This document shows positions 43,672 to 54,240 of a stretch of 64,000 nt of DNA, piece by piece. Where the stretch lies: assembly GCA_016271365.2 (NCBI GenBank), contig CM057456.1, positions 1,397,325,001 through 1,397,389,000 of the forward strand, in the 5' to 3' direction. The position numbers and the translations under genes were made by a program. Each line of letters starts with the position of its first letter. Positions within the stretch are counted from its first letter, which is position 1. The notes under the pieces were generated by a model. That model had not been told where the DNA came from. It worked only from the letters and a program-made list of their open reading frames with translations, and did not search any database. The stretch comes from Neoceratodus forsteri. Its lineage: Eukaryota > Chordata > Ceratodontiformes > Ceratodontidae.

Positions 43672-45289
43672 TGTAACCCCCCTGCAAATGGGGGTTCCCA
43701 AAAGACTTCCAGGAGCTTGCTTGAATGCTCCAAGCCTGAATGGTGTTTGCCGTTTAAGCCATTTATCAGTGAGTGTTTTTAGAACCTCTGGTACTGTCTC
43801 TTTAAGAGCTGTCTGCTTGCAGACATAATTAGTTTGTATGGGGGACTGTGTGTTTCTTTGATTGAGTACCACTCAAGCTGCTGCCAATTCACTCCATTTT
43901 TGCAGTCACTAGGAGTGCAAAGGGAACCTATCTGAAAGATGTAACTGTTTGCCAGAAACCATTTAGAGTGATAATGAAATTACAGTTTGTCTAACCTGCT
44001 TTCTTTTGCAGTCAGAACAGTGTCTGCCTAGTTCCCCATTCTGGTTTTGAACTGCTGAACTGGACCAATCAGTGTGGGGTAAGCTAGCTCTAAAATGGTG
44101 CCTTGGACGAATCAGAACTTGGACTCATAATCTGAGCCAGCCACAAGAGGATTGTATGGGCAGTGACTCTGGGAGATGTAGTTTAGACTTCAGTGCCTTT
44201 TTGGACCAACAGCAGCAGTCTATTGTGAGTGACAGCCAATCCAGTCAAGAACTGGGAGGAACTCAAAGGAAGTGCCGGTTTTGTCGGTTGGAGTTTCAGT
44301 TGAGCTTTGGCAGTGAAGAAGAAAGGAGCCCTGTGCTTTTTCAGTGTGCAGTTTTAGTCAAAAACGTGTAAGGCCCAGAGTTCCGGTCTGCAGCTTGTGT
44401 AACAGCTTGTTAGGACTGAATCCGTCCTGTGAAAAGAATCAAAGGATCTCTAAAGAGTAGAAACCAGGCTCACCCTGTAGAAGACTGGAGGACTTGCTGA
44501 AACTGCACCGGTCTGTCAGAACTGAATCTGCTGTGTGTTCTCCCAGGTATTGTGCAGTAATTGCGATCGGGATACAGATGCAGCCTGCCTGGTATAGTGC
44601 TTTCTTTTATATGGATGTGTGAAGAGGTTTGTGTACCTCAAGTGAGCCCTGCTGACATTGAAGGACCCTATCTTATTTGGAGGTCGTGAGTACTAATTCA
44701 GGTGCGCTCCCTGTTGAATTGCCACATTAAATCCAAATGGAATTACTGTACTGCTGACTGTTTAATTCTCCTTTTCTGTGTGAAAGGGCCCCTACCAGCT
44801 GCCACGGTTTGGACTAGCCATAGGGCTTGGGTACCCAGGACAGTAACTGATAGGATAGGCTCTGTGCACAGAGCCATAGGTAGATTATTAGAGTGATAAG
44901 CTAATTAACCTGATTTCCCTGTCCTTGTTATTCCCCCTAAATAAATCAGAGCTGCTTGTTTCAGCAAAGTTATACTGCCTGAGGTATTTGTCTATGTTAA
45001 AGTACTGTACTGTGATTGTTGCACTGTATCTCATTTCACAGGAGGTCCCAGTGCGGAACCAGACCTGGGGGTAAGTGTATACTGTGAAGGTAATTCTGAT
45101 ATATTGTGTGGGCCACTAGTGGGAAGAAAGGGGTTGCAGTGTCCCAGAGGGCTGTGACCAAGTTAGTTTAACTATTGCAAACCCTGACCTCTGGGTGAGG
45201 CAGCCGCCATTGGATCCAGGCCCCCAACCTGTTAGTGTGGCAAATCAGGCAGGGGTAGTAGCCCTGGGATACGCCCATCTAGGGTTACA
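43672..45289 (+). repeat. Gypsy 5' LTR (1618 bp)
   Basis: It begins TGTAACCCCCCTGCAAATGG and ends AGGGTTACA. It is collinear with 51803-53422, differing mainly by single-base indels and scattered substitutions. AATAAA at 44940-44945 could be a polyadenylation signal. A splice-like pair, TTTCACAG (to 45041) and GTAAGT (45071), brackets 29 nt. Confidence 0.95.
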
Positions 45290-45292
45290 TCT

Positions 45293-45312
45293 TGGAGGCT
45301 CACGCTGGATTG
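45293..45312 (+). promoter_or_regulatory. Possible primer-binding site region
   Basis: TGGAGGCTCACGCTGGAT starts 3 bp after the 5' LTR, where LTR elements place their tRNA primer site. It loosely resembles the tRNA-Pro-type site TGGGGGCTCGTCCGGGAT, but with several mismatches, so the primer is not assigned. Confidence 0.35.
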
Positions 45313-45373
45313 TGTGTCCTCTAGTGACCATATTTACTAACCACTGTTAAGAAAAAATGGGTACCCGACAGAA

Positions 45374-45949
45374 GTGGCTGTGCACCGGCTGGTGGAGTGG
45401 TGTACTGGGGAGGAGATCGACCCCCAAAATGCTATGCTTATCCTGGACATCCCCCTGGGTATCAATACGGACACTGTGCAGGGAGTACTTTCCAAGGTAG
45501 AAGGTTTACAAAACCCTGTGGTGGTGGGTCGGCATGCTAATCTGCTCACCCACACTTTCCTGGCCCTAGTAGAGTTTAAGGATCCCATAGATAGCTCCAA
45601 AGTGCCACAGACCATTACCCCAAAGGGAGCCCTCACTGCTTGGAGAGTGATAACTAAGGACAGTAAAGACCCGGGGGGGAATCAGCCCCCACCACTATCT
45701 GAAACTTTTGAGGAGAAATTTGCTGAATGGTTGCTGGGAGAGGGGAAAACTGTGGAGGACTTGAAGAAACTACTCTTGCCACCTGGGGGTGTTCCTCCCC
45801 CAACACCCTCTCCTGCTCCAGTGCCCGTAATGGTGGCTGAACCAATGCAGACTCCTATTTCTGCACCTGCCATTAGTCACGCACTCACCTGGTTGAGGAT
45901 CTTCTGGCACCCTCCCACCCACCAAGGGGAGGATGACTGGGAGACCTGA
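45374..45949 (+). CDS. PNMA-like gag N-terminal protein, 191 codons open
   Basis: The frame reads VHRLVEWCTGEEIDPQNAML, LILDIPLGINTDTVQGVLSK and VVVGRHANLLTHTFLALVEF, then GALTAWRVITKD and FAEWLLGEGKTVEDLKKLL. Spacing and residues (WC-G-D/E--P--A-L---IP, GR, F-A-VE, W-V, F---L--G--V-D----L) follow the N-terminal RRM-like region of the PNMA gene family, whose members are gag genes taken from Gypsy elements. A proline-rich stretch follows at residues 137-150 (PPGGVPPPTPSPAPVPV). The start used is the first methionine of the open frame; an upstream ATG at 45358 is in a different frame. A stop ends it before capsid. Confidence 0.8.
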   Translation: MAVHRLVEWCTGEEIDPQNAMLILDIPLGINTDTVQGVLSKVEGLQNPVVVGRHANLLTHTFLALVEFKDPIDSSKVPQTITPKGALTAWRVITKDSKDPGGNQPPPLSETFEEKFAEWLLGEGKTVEDLKKLLLPPGGVPPPTPSPAPVPVMVAEPMQTPISAPAISHALTWLRIFWHPPTHQGEDDWET

Positions 45950-46084
45950 TAGACTATGTTGCCCCAAGTGCTAGAATGGCAATGCTCGGAAGGCGAAAAG
46001 GAAGAGGGTTAGTGAGAGCCTCCGAGGTCCGCGTCTGGCTACCATCCATGCTAAACGGCCAGTAACCCTGAAGCGACTGCACAG

Positions 46085-46943
46085 GCCTATCTTGAGGCCT
46101 TGGAGAATGTGTATGGGAGCCCAGATTCTGATGAGGACCTATGGTGGAGAGTAGAAATGCACAACAGTACCAAGGGAGTTGTTGTCTGTGTATGTCTCTC
46201 GCTGGAAAATTGTTGCAAGAATGCCTCAGAAAGGGTAGTTTGCCAGCGATTGAACTGGACCGAACCAGACTGGACAGAATCCTTAAGTCTGCCCCCTTCT
46301 CAGAACTGCTGTTGCTTCAGTTACGCCTGGCAAATCGACTGGAATCCCCACCCTCCTATGATGAGTTAATGAGAGAAATTCGAGGAGTTGAGAAAAGGCG
46401 AGAGCTCGGAGGGACCTGCACCAACAGCTGTGGCTACGACCGAGTGACTGAGGTGACCCATCAAGTAAGTTCAGGGCAGAGGTTGACAGTCAATGAGTGC
46501 TCTGACAAGGAAAAGATATGCCACAATGGGGCGAACTGTTGAGAGAGATCCGGAATTCAAAACAGTCCCTTTATGAAGGCCACGCCTGCAAGTATGGGCC
46601 TGACCTATATCCGACTGCATCTGCTATGGGGTGAGGTACCCACCCATGTATCTCCTGCTGATAACCGCCCAAACTCAATTCCTTGACCATGGAAGTGGAG
46701 AAACTGATGAGATGTCTCCAAATGCTTATCACGCCGCAGACAGAGATGGCACCCAGGTTTCCAGTTAGTAATACCCCGCCCTGGCTCCCAGTATGGCGCC
46801 CGCCAGCTCAAACTCCAGAAAGTATGTTTTGCTATAATTGTGGGAAAGATGGGCACATGAAAGGGAATAGCCAGTCCCCAAAAGACACTGACAAAGTTGC
46901 ATATAGGCTACAAGGAGAGCTTGGAGAAGAAATCAGTGGTTAA
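46085..46943 (+). pseudogene. PNMA-like gag capsid end and zinc knuckle
   Basis: Shifted frames give a capsid C-terminus: LLQECLRKGSLPAIELDRTR, LDRILKSAPFSELLLLQLRL and PPSYDELMREIRGVEKRREL in 46141-46542. This has the pattern (L-R-A---G-I------R--Q-L-GA----L---L-----PP-F-EL---IR) of PNMA capsid lobes. The nucleocapsid in 46683-46943 has CYNCGKDGHMKGNS: a CCHC knuckle with the last Cys replaced by Ser. Capsid lobes form the particle shell; the knuckle binds RNA. Several frameshifts (about 46140, 46560) and stops break it. Confidence 0.75.
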
Positions 46944-46946
46944 GAG

Positions 46947-47400
46947 GTGCACGATGATCCCAGTGAGGGCACCAAAATGCTAATTCACGCCCTTTTGTGG
47001 CAAGGTCAGTTGCCCAGGCCCCCACCACCGCCTCCAGACTGGTCCAGAATAGTGGGTCCCTCCATGGAGACCACTGTAAAGGTGAATGGAGTGTCTACAA
47101 GAGCTGTATTAGACAGTGGCTCCCAAGTGACAATTATGTTCCAGGATTGGTATCAGAAGCATTTGTCAGGCGTGCCCTTACAACCATTAGAAGGACTGCA
47201 TGTATGGGGGTTAAGTGAGAAGGCCTACCCTATTCGGGTATATCCGAATTTGGCTGTCTTTCCCCACCTCCGTGGCTGGAGTGGCTGAACAAGTAGAGAC
47301 CCTAGCCTTAGTGTGTCCCCCACTGGACTGTAAGATGGTGTCCTTTGTTGATTGGAACAAATGCTCATATGTTCGGAAGGCTGGCACAGTTGTGTTATGA
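46947..47400 (+). pseudogene. Gypsy aspartic protease
   Basis: The frame 46947-47288 has VNGVSTRAVLDSGSQVTIMF, with the Asp-Ser-Gly active site in place of the commoner Asp-Thr-Gly, then LHVWGLSEKAYPIRVY. The frame shifts near 47280 and the final block is ALVCPPLDCKMVSFVDW. It follows gag almost directly, as expected for a gag-pol precursor. Confidence 0.7.
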
Positions 47401-48079
47401 AAAACAGGGTCAAAGACTAGTAGAGCTTTAAGAGTTCGGCTTTAATTAAGAAGGCCTATGAGGCACAGAGAGATGCTGAAAAACAGAACCAGAGGAACCA
47501 GTCGAATTGTTGGAAGAAGGATCCTGAGTCTCTGATCCTGGCGCCTAAATGCCCAGTGTACCTTACAGGAGAGGTCCGTGATCAGAAAGGATGTTAAGAA
47601 TAAAATATTAATGTTGGATGCACCAGGCAATGGAAAATTGCCAGAGGGACTGCTGGTCAAGCCTAGTATTTTGCCCGCTAGAGCCCATGCTTATGCCAGA
47701 AGGGTAATGGTCCAAGTTCATAATGTGTCTGAAAGAGACATTCGAGTAAACAGAGGTTGCATCCTGGCTAATGTGCATTGTGCAGACACTGCAGTGCTAC
47801 CCAGCAGCAAGAGTTCAGGAAGAATGACAGAGTAACGCCTGACTTGTTTGATTTCGCGACTCCCGCTGCCAGCTGAATGGAAAGTGAGGATCAGTGAGAA
47901 GCTTGCCCAGAGAGACCAGGTGTTTCTTTAAAGGAATGGGATGTAGGATGCGTGCAAGGAGCTGAGCACAATATCCGCCGGCATGACGAAAGACCATTTC
48001 GTGAGAGGTCTCGACGCCTGGCACCTGCTGACATAGATGATGTGACGGCATCTGCAAGAGATGTTAGCTGCTGGTGTAA
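47401..48079 (+). pseudogene. Protease-RT linker, decayed
   Basis: The frame 47578-47835 reads LLVKPSILPARAHAYARRVM and NVSERDIRVNRGCILANVHC, a linker seen in Gypsy pol proteins before RT. The remainder is broken by stops. Confidence 0.55.
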
Positions 48080-49200
48080 TACAAGAATCAGAAGCCCTTA
48101 TGCTTCCCCATTGTGGTGAGGAAAAAATGGAACAGTAAGGATGTGTGGATTATCGCACCTTAAACGGCGGACTATCCTGATCAGTACACAATGCCCGCAT
48201 TCAGGATGCTTTGGACTGCCTAAGCGGGAGCAAGTGGTTCTCTGTGCTGGATCTCCGCAGTGGTACTACCAGATCCCGATGGCCCCAGAGGACCGTGAGA
48301 AGACGGCCTTTATCTGTCCGCTTGGCTTCTATGAATTCATGGAGGATGCCTCAAGGATTTCAGGTGCCCCAGCCACTTTTCAACGATTGATGGAGCGTGC
48401 AGTGGGGGACATGAACTTACTAGAGTGCCTGGTATACCTAGATGATGTTATTGTGTTTGGCAGCTCACTGGAGGAACATGAGCAGATTATTTAAGGTATT
48501 GGACCGACTGGAGGACTTTGGCCTTAAACTGTCCATTGATAAGTGTCAATTCTTCAAACATCAGTAAGTATGTGGGACACATAGTATCCACCGAGGAATA
48601 GAGACCGACCCAAGTAAAGTTGAGGCCTTGACCACCTGGCCACAGCCCAAAAATCTAAAGAACTGCAAAGATTCCTGGGATTCTGTGGTTATTATCGGCG
48701 CTCATCAAGGACTATTCAAGAGTGATCCGCCTTTACTTAACCTTACTCAAGGGTATCCCCAACCCACAAAAAATACCAAAGTCAGCGTCCTCAAGACTGA
48801 AAGAGTGTATTTTCATCCGAGTGAAGTATTTGGGGCCCGCTGGACTCTGATTGTGAGACTGCTTTCATGAGATCATATATCAACTTACCCATGCTCCAGT
48901 GCTGGCCTATGCCGATCCAAGAAAACCTTCGTCCTGCACACTGATGCTAGCTTGCAAGGGTTGGGGGCTGTGTTGTACCAAGAGCACGAGAATGGCCTGA
49001 GACCAGTGGCCTTTGCCAGTAGAAGCCTGACCCCATCCGAAAAGAACTATCCTGTACATAAGTTAGAGTTCCTAGCTTTGAAGTGGGCTATTGTTGACCA
49101 ATTCCATGAGTACTTGTATGGGGCTAAAATACTAGTAAAACTGACAATAATCCTTTGACCTATGTGCAGACCTCAGCTAAGTTGGATGCCACTGGCCATG
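48080..49200 (+). pseudogene. Gypsy reverse transcriptase and RNase H
   Basis: The RT palm in several frames: SVLDLRSGYYQIPMAPEDRE around 48240 (in part from a second frame), then KTAFICPLGFYEFM, SGAPATFQRLMERAVGDMNL and CLVYLDDVIVFGSSLEEHEQ, with YLDD at about 48440. RNase H at 48930-49158: LHTDASLQGLGAVLYQ, RPVAFASRSLTPSEKNYPVH and LEFLALKWAI. An HADALSRR-like block lies near 49265-49290. Frameshifts are frequent. Confidence 0.85.
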
Positions 49201-49699
49201 GTGGCTTTCTGCATTATCTACATATGACTATGCTCTCGAATACGAGCAGGTCTGAACCACATAGATGCTGATGCTCTCTCCCGGAGGCCTGTTCCCCAGA
49301 ATGATTGGGTCCGATTGGCAGAACCTGACATTCGGCACTCTGCCGGAAGTTTGACAGGAGGAACAAATGTCCACGGACGCAGTGGACTGCATGGTGGATT
49401 GCTTGGGACCCTCTGAGAATTGCATACCTGTTGCTTATTGCCACTTTTCTGCAAATAGACATTGGTGCACTGCCTCAGCTGGACAATGACAGTATTCGGC
49501 GGCTCAATCCCGCGATCCCATGATCAAAGCAGCTTTAGAAGCCCTCTATGCAGGAAAAGATGTGTCCAAATTACGCTCCACTGATTTGAGAACTGCACTG
49601 TTATACAAAGAAGGTCCTAAGTTGAAACTGATCAATAAACTGTTATACAGAGAAACAGTAGACAGAGGGGACAAGTAGACAAACAACAACTAGTGCTGC

Positions 49700-50880
49700 C
49701 CACTGCCTTCGAGACTCAGTACTGAGGTCCTTGCACAACCACATGGGGCACCTTGGTATAGACAGAACACTTGACTTGGTGAGATCCAGATTCTATTGGC
49801 CTAAGATGGGGGCTGATGTGGAGCAACACATTCAACTTGTAGGTCAGCTTACAGAGGAAAGCTTTGCCCCAGAGGGCTGCCCCCTGTTAACATCACCACC
49901 AGTGCACCCATGGAGCTGGTCTGTATTGATTTTCTGAGTTTGGAGTCAGATCAAAGAAATATCAGTAATGTGCTGGTGGTCACTGACCATTTCACGAGAT
50001 ATGCCCAAGCTTTCCCACCAAAGACCAGAAAGCATCCACTGTGGCCAAAGTACTTGTAGAAAACTTTTGTTCACTATGGGGCTCCACAAAGAATCCATTC
50101 TGATCAAGGGAGAGACTTTGAGAGTCGTCTGATCAAAGAGATGCTTTCTCTGTGGGGAGTGCGAAAGTCCAGAACCACTCCTTACCACCCCAGGGGACCC
50201 ACAGCCTGAACGTTTCAACCGCACTTTGCTAGATATGCTAGGCACCCTGCACCCAAAGGACAAGCTTAGATGGAGCCAACAAATTAGCACCCTGGTACAT
50301 GCTTATAACTGCACCAAAGTGATGCCACTGGATTCTCCCCTACCGCCTGATGTTTGGAAGAGAAGCTCGACTACCAGTAGATGTGTGTTTTGGGGTCTCT
50401 CCTGATGGGGTTCAAGCTGACAACTATTTACAGTATGTGCAAAAGTTAAAGGCCCAGCTAACTCATGCGTACAACTGGCTCAAACCATGGCTGCCAAAGA
50501 AATCTGGCCAACAAAGAAAGGTATGATAAAAGGTGAAAGCACAGGAACTCCAGGAGGAGATCGGTTTGCTAAGAAATCTGGGACTGCATGGCAAACACAA
50601 GATTGCTGACAGATGGCACCATCTCCCTCACATTGTAGTGGGCAAACTAGATGATCTGCCAGTGTACAAAGTAAGGCCTGAGAACAATTCAAAAGATGTA
50701 AAAACAATGCATAGAAATCATTTACTGCCCATTGGACAAATCCTGATTGAGTCTGAGCCCCAGAAGATGCCCTCTGGACCAGTGACTAGAGCTGCTGCTA
50801 AGAAAAGATCAAGGAAGTCTGCACCTACAGAAGCAGGAGTTAAAGTGTTCCCCTGCACAAGTCCCAGTTGAGCATGACTG
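49700..50880 (+). pseudogene. Gypsy integrase
   Basis: The zinc-binding part reads HNHMGHLGIDRTLDLVRSRF and YWPKMGADVEQHIQ (49731-49840). The core has ELVCIDFLSLESD (first Asp), VVTDHFTRYAQAFP and [12 protein letters not shown] (second Asp), and [12 protein letters not shown] (Glu), in alternating frames 49910-50240. The C-terminal module 50533-50871 reads GLHGKHKIADRWHHLPHIVV and KTMHRNHLLPIGQ. All three catalytic residues can be seen, but across frameshifts, so no complete enzyme is encoded. Confidence 0.85.
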
Positions 50881-50949
50881 TCAGTCCATATCAGAAGAAA
50901 GTGAGAGTGACTTTGAATACTATCCTTCTTACGAACTGGAGTCAATTGT

Positions 50950-51492
50950 TTGGGGCAATCCCTAGTCAATACTGGAGACAAAGCTGGGCCTTCTGGACTG
51001 TCTAAGCCCCCAGCTTCATCCCTGGAGCCGATGCTCCCAGAAAGTGAAGTGCAAAGCATCAGATCAGATGAAATGGAATCATTGTGCATGGTTGAACTGT
51101 TTGAGCTTTCAGGGGAGGAAAATGATGGATTGGGTCAGACTGGTGATACACCAGAACAAGAAGAGTATTTTGAGTGCCCTGACAGTCCACTGCCAGTGTC
51201 CGAAAGATCTCCCTGCGAGCCAAATGTGGACTCAGAAACTGTAACTCCTGGAGCTGAAAGTGCCCCAAGTTCTAGCCTCTCTACCCCCATGGAGACTCCC
51301 CTGACAAGTGAGGACAATGCTGAAAATGAGGCTCAGAGTGCAGAGACTATAACAGTTCCCCCTAGAAAGACTGGTCGAGCTGTAAAGCCTGTGGTGCACC
51401 TCAGTTATGATTCACTTGGGAGGCCTGTGGACTTGCCTCTCAATGTTGTCCATAAAGGAGTGTATGTGTCCCGAGCTCATTGCCCAAACTGA
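50950..51492 (+). CDS. Acidic C-terminal extension of Gypsy pol, 180 codons open
   Basis: This is a Ser-, Glu- and Pro-rich low-complexity frame (SGEENDGLGQTGDTPEQEEY, LSTPMETPLTSEDNAENEA) that ends with a basic motif RKTGRAVKPVVHLSYDSLGR. Such tails follow integrase in this type of Gypsy element; the end block resembles the conserved pol terminus. No separate function or envelope-like signal peptide is visible. The methionine start is probably internal to pol. Confidence 0.55.
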   Translation: MGQSLVNTGDKAGPSGLSKPPASSLEPMLPESEVQSIRSDEMESLCMVELFELSGEENDGLGQTGDTPEQEEYFECPDSPLPVSERSPCEPNVDSETVTPGAESAPSSSLSTPMETPLTSEDNAENEAQSAETITVPPRKTGRAVKPVVHLSYDSLGRPVDLPLNVVHKGVYVSRAHCPN

Positions 51493-51802
51493 GCATCAGT
51501 GCTAACTCAAGTTACTTGTGTTGCCCTCTCTAGTATGGTGCCCTTGCCCATCCAGCCCCAAGGTAACTGATAGGAAGGGCCCTCTTTAGGTTTCATGTAC
51601 AAGAGGTAATAACTTGAGTTATGGTACAATGTGTATGTAATACTGTAAAGAGTGACGCTGCAAATGTTTCAGAAATGTGTTCTTGGTAAATGATATATTG
51701 ACTGATGATTACATATGCGAGCCTAATGCAAATGTATATGGTTGCAGTTGAAACTTATGGGTACTTGCTTGACGTGGACGTCAAGCTTTCCAAACCAGAA
51801 GG
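51493..51802 (+). other. 3' non-coding region before the Gypsy 3' LTR
   Basis: It contains the palindrome CTTGACGTGGACGTCAAG (51768-51785, arms of 8 with a 2-bp centre) just before a purine-rich CCAGAAGG that abuts the LTR and may serve as polypurine tract. Confidence 0.5.
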
Positions 51803-53422
51803 TGTAACCCCTGCAAATGGGGGTTCCCAAAAGACTTCCAGGAGCTTGCTTGAATGCTCCAAGCCTGAATGGTGTTTGGCGTTTAAGCCATTTATCAGTG
51901 AGTGTTTTAGAACCTCTGGTACTGTCTCTTTAAGAGCTGTCTGCTTGCAGACATAATTAGTTTGTATGGGGGACTGTGTGTTTCTTTGATTGAGTACCAC
52001 TCAAGCTGCTGCCAATTCACTCCATTTTGCAGTCACTAGGAGTGCAAAGGGAACCTATCTGAAAGATGTAACTGTTTGCCAGAAACCATTTAGAGTGATA
52101 ATGAAATTACAGTTTGTCTAACCTGCTTTCTTTTGCAGTCAGAACAGTGTCTGCCTAGTTCCCATTCTGGTTTTGAACTGCTGAACTGGACCAATCAGTG
52201 TGGGGTAAGCTAGCTCTAAAATGGTGCCGTGGACGAATCAGAACTTGGACTCATAATCTGAGCCAGCCACAAGAGGATTGTATGGGCAGTGACTCTGGAG
52301 ATGTAGTTTAGACTTCAGTGCCTTTTGGACCAACAGCAGCAGTCTATTGTGAGTGACAGCCAATCCAGTCAAGAACTGGGAGGAACTCAAAGGAAGTGCC
52401 CGTTTTGTCGGTTGGAGTTTCAGTTGAGCTTTGGCAGTGAAGAAGAAAGGAGCCCTGTGCTTTTCAGTGTGCAGTTTTAGTCAAAAAGCGGTGTAAGGCC
52501 CAGAGTTCCGGTCTGCAGCTTGTGTAACAGCTTGTTAGGACTGAATCCATCCTGTGAAAAGAATCAAAGGATCTCTGAAGAGTAGAAACCAGGCTCACCC
52601 TGTAGAAGACTGAGGACTTGCTGAAAACTGCACTCGGTCTGTCAGGAACTGAATCTGCTGTGTGTTCTCCCAGGTATTGTGCAGTAATTGCGATCGGGAT
52701 ACAGATGCAGCCTGCCTGGTATAGTGCTTTCTTTTATATGGATGTGTGAAGAGGTTTGTGTACCTCAAGTGAGCCCTGCTGACATTGAAGGACCCTATCT
52801 TATTTGGAGGTCGTGAGTACTAATTCAGGGTCGCTCCTGTTGAATTGCCACATTAAATCCAAATGGAATTACTGTACTGCTGACTGTTTAATTCTCCTTT
52901 TCTCTGTGTGAAAGGGCCCTACCAGCTGCCACGGTTTGGACTAGCCACTAGGGCTTGGGTACCCAGGGACAGTAACTGATAGGGATAGGCCTGTGCACAG
53001 AGCCATAGGTAGATTATTAGAGTGATAAGCTAATTAACCTGATTTCCCCTGTCCTTGTTATATCCCCTAAATAAATCAGAGCTGCTTGTTTCAGCAAAGT
53101 TATACTGCCTGAGGTATTTGTCTATGTTAAAGTACTGTACTGTGATTGTTGCACTGTATCTCATTTCACAGGAGGTCCCAGTGCGGAACCAGACCTGGGG
53201 TAAGTGTATACTGTGAAGGTAATTCTGATATATTGTGTGGGCCACTAGTGGGAAGAAAGGGGGGTTGCAGTGTCCCAGAGGGCTGTGACCAAGTTAGTTT
53301 AACTATTGCAAACCCTGACCTCTGGGTGGAGGCAGCCGCCATTGGATCCAGGCCCCTCAACCTGTTAGTGGCAAATCAGGCAGGGGTAGTAGCCCCTGGG
53401 ATAGCGCCATCTAGGGGTTACA
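51803..53422 (+). repeat. Gypsy 3' LTR (1620 bp)
   Basis: It begins TGTAACCCCTGCAAATGGGG and ends TAGGGGTTACA, followed by the ATTA duplication. It contains the same splice-like pair as the 5' LTR (acceptor to 53171, donor from 53200). Confidence 0.95.
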
Positions 53423-53579
53423 ATTAAAATAAATTTTACTGTCTGAAAGCACTAATCAGGAATTTTTGTAGTGCCTGGGTAAAGCTGTACCTTTTCCAGT
53501 GTTTCCCTTTAAAGAAAAAAAAAATATTAGTGGGAAATAAAGAAAATTATTATGTATGTCCGTTTCATTTGCCAGGCAC

Positions 53580-54150
53580 AGCAAGGTCCCTCACTGGGAA
53601 TAATTTCTGAGGTCATGAGTATCACAGGCAGCAGCTCTGTCCATTCAGCTCAAGGGAAACACCCATTTGTTGGGAGTTTAGATTATTTTTGACTTTCTAT
53701 TATGATCAGCCTCTCACAGTTAGAGGGCACTGCTGTTACCATTCCCCAACACTGTAGGACTCCGTTATTGCAGCTTCATCACATCACAACCAGATGGCAC
53801 TACTCACAAATTGCTTTCCACATACAAGACACTACTTCCCCTTTTATAAGCCAGAAACTTTCCATCCCTGTCACGTCTGTTCTTTCTGTCGGGCAGACTC
53901 AACAAGAGCTCTTGCTGGGGTTCAAACTAGGAACCCTTTGTCCTGAAGGCAGCAGCTCTAACCATTTAGCTGAGGAGAAATTCCCCATTTGCTGGGAGGT
54001 TAGTGTCCTTTTGACTTTCCATTTTACAATCTGCATCTGACAACTACAGGACAGTGTTACTAGCACCCCCGCCAACACTGTAGAACCCCTGCTAATGCAG
54101 CTTCTTCACATAATAGCCAGATGGCACTGCTCACTGATGGCTTTCTAGAG
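53580..54150 (-). repeat. Two tandem units of a tRNA-headed repeat (antisense)
   Basis: Units at about 53580-53870 and 53885-54150 share GGCAGCAGCTCT, GACTTTCYATT, CCAACACTGTAG, AATGCAGCTTC-like and CAGATGGCACT blocks in the same order, about 320 bp apart. On the minus strand the right unit has CTCAGCTAAATGGTTAGAGC (A-box region) and GTTCCTAGTTTGAACCCC (B-box region), the layout of a tRNA. It is probably a tRNA-derived SINE present as a dimer or duplicated. Confidence 0.7.
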
Positions 54151-54240
54151 ATACAACATGGACCAACTGGAAGGGCACTCATAGGATCAAGGGTGCTGTG
54201 AGTTATATTGGGTTTTACTATAGTGCTTCGACAGCGCTCA

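Larger units (their letters stand above)
43672..53422 (+). mobile_element. Ty3/Gypsy LTR retrotransposon with PNMA-like gag
   Basis: The LTRs are 43672-45289 and 51803-53422, both TGTAACCCC...GGGTTACA. ATTA duplications lie at 43668-43671 and 53423-53426. The internal 6.5 kb has gag (45374-46943), protease (46947-47400), RT and RNase H (about 48080-49200), integrase (about 49700-50880) and a C-terminal tail (50950-51492), the canonical Gypsy order. Numerous stops and shifts make it inactive, while the LTRs remain very similar by eye, so it is not very old. No envelope gene is seen. Confidence 0.95.
43334..53508. mobile_element. Palindromic TTAA-type MITE, split by a Gypsy element
   Basis: The outer ends AGGGAAACA (43334) and TGTTTCCCT (to 53508) are inverted repeats flanked by TTAA (43330-43333, 53509-53512). 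The left part 43334-43671 folds back on itself: for example GCAGCCATTTCATGAGCAGC pairs with a block ending ACTCATGAAATGGTGGCTTC. GTGCTTTCAGACAGTACC (left) pairs with TACTGTCTGAAAGCAC after 53427. The Gypsy element 43672-53422 interrupts the right arm. TTAA target use points to the piggyBac or Kolobok groups; no transposase is present. Without the insert it is about 425 bp. Confidence 0.85.

Noticed and set aside
43669..43872. Minus-strand ORF repeated at 51755-52000
   Set aside because: The repeat is due to the two LTRs of the PNMA-like Gypsy; there is no independent coding evidence.
44702..45070. Host exons within the LTR region
   Set aside because: The sequence is duplicated in the other LTR, so any splice-like signals belong to the retrotransposon.
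50950..51492. Envelope gene of the PNMA-like Gypsy
   Set aside because: The frame is acidic and low-complexity with no signal peptide or membrane segment; it reads as a pol C-terminal tail.
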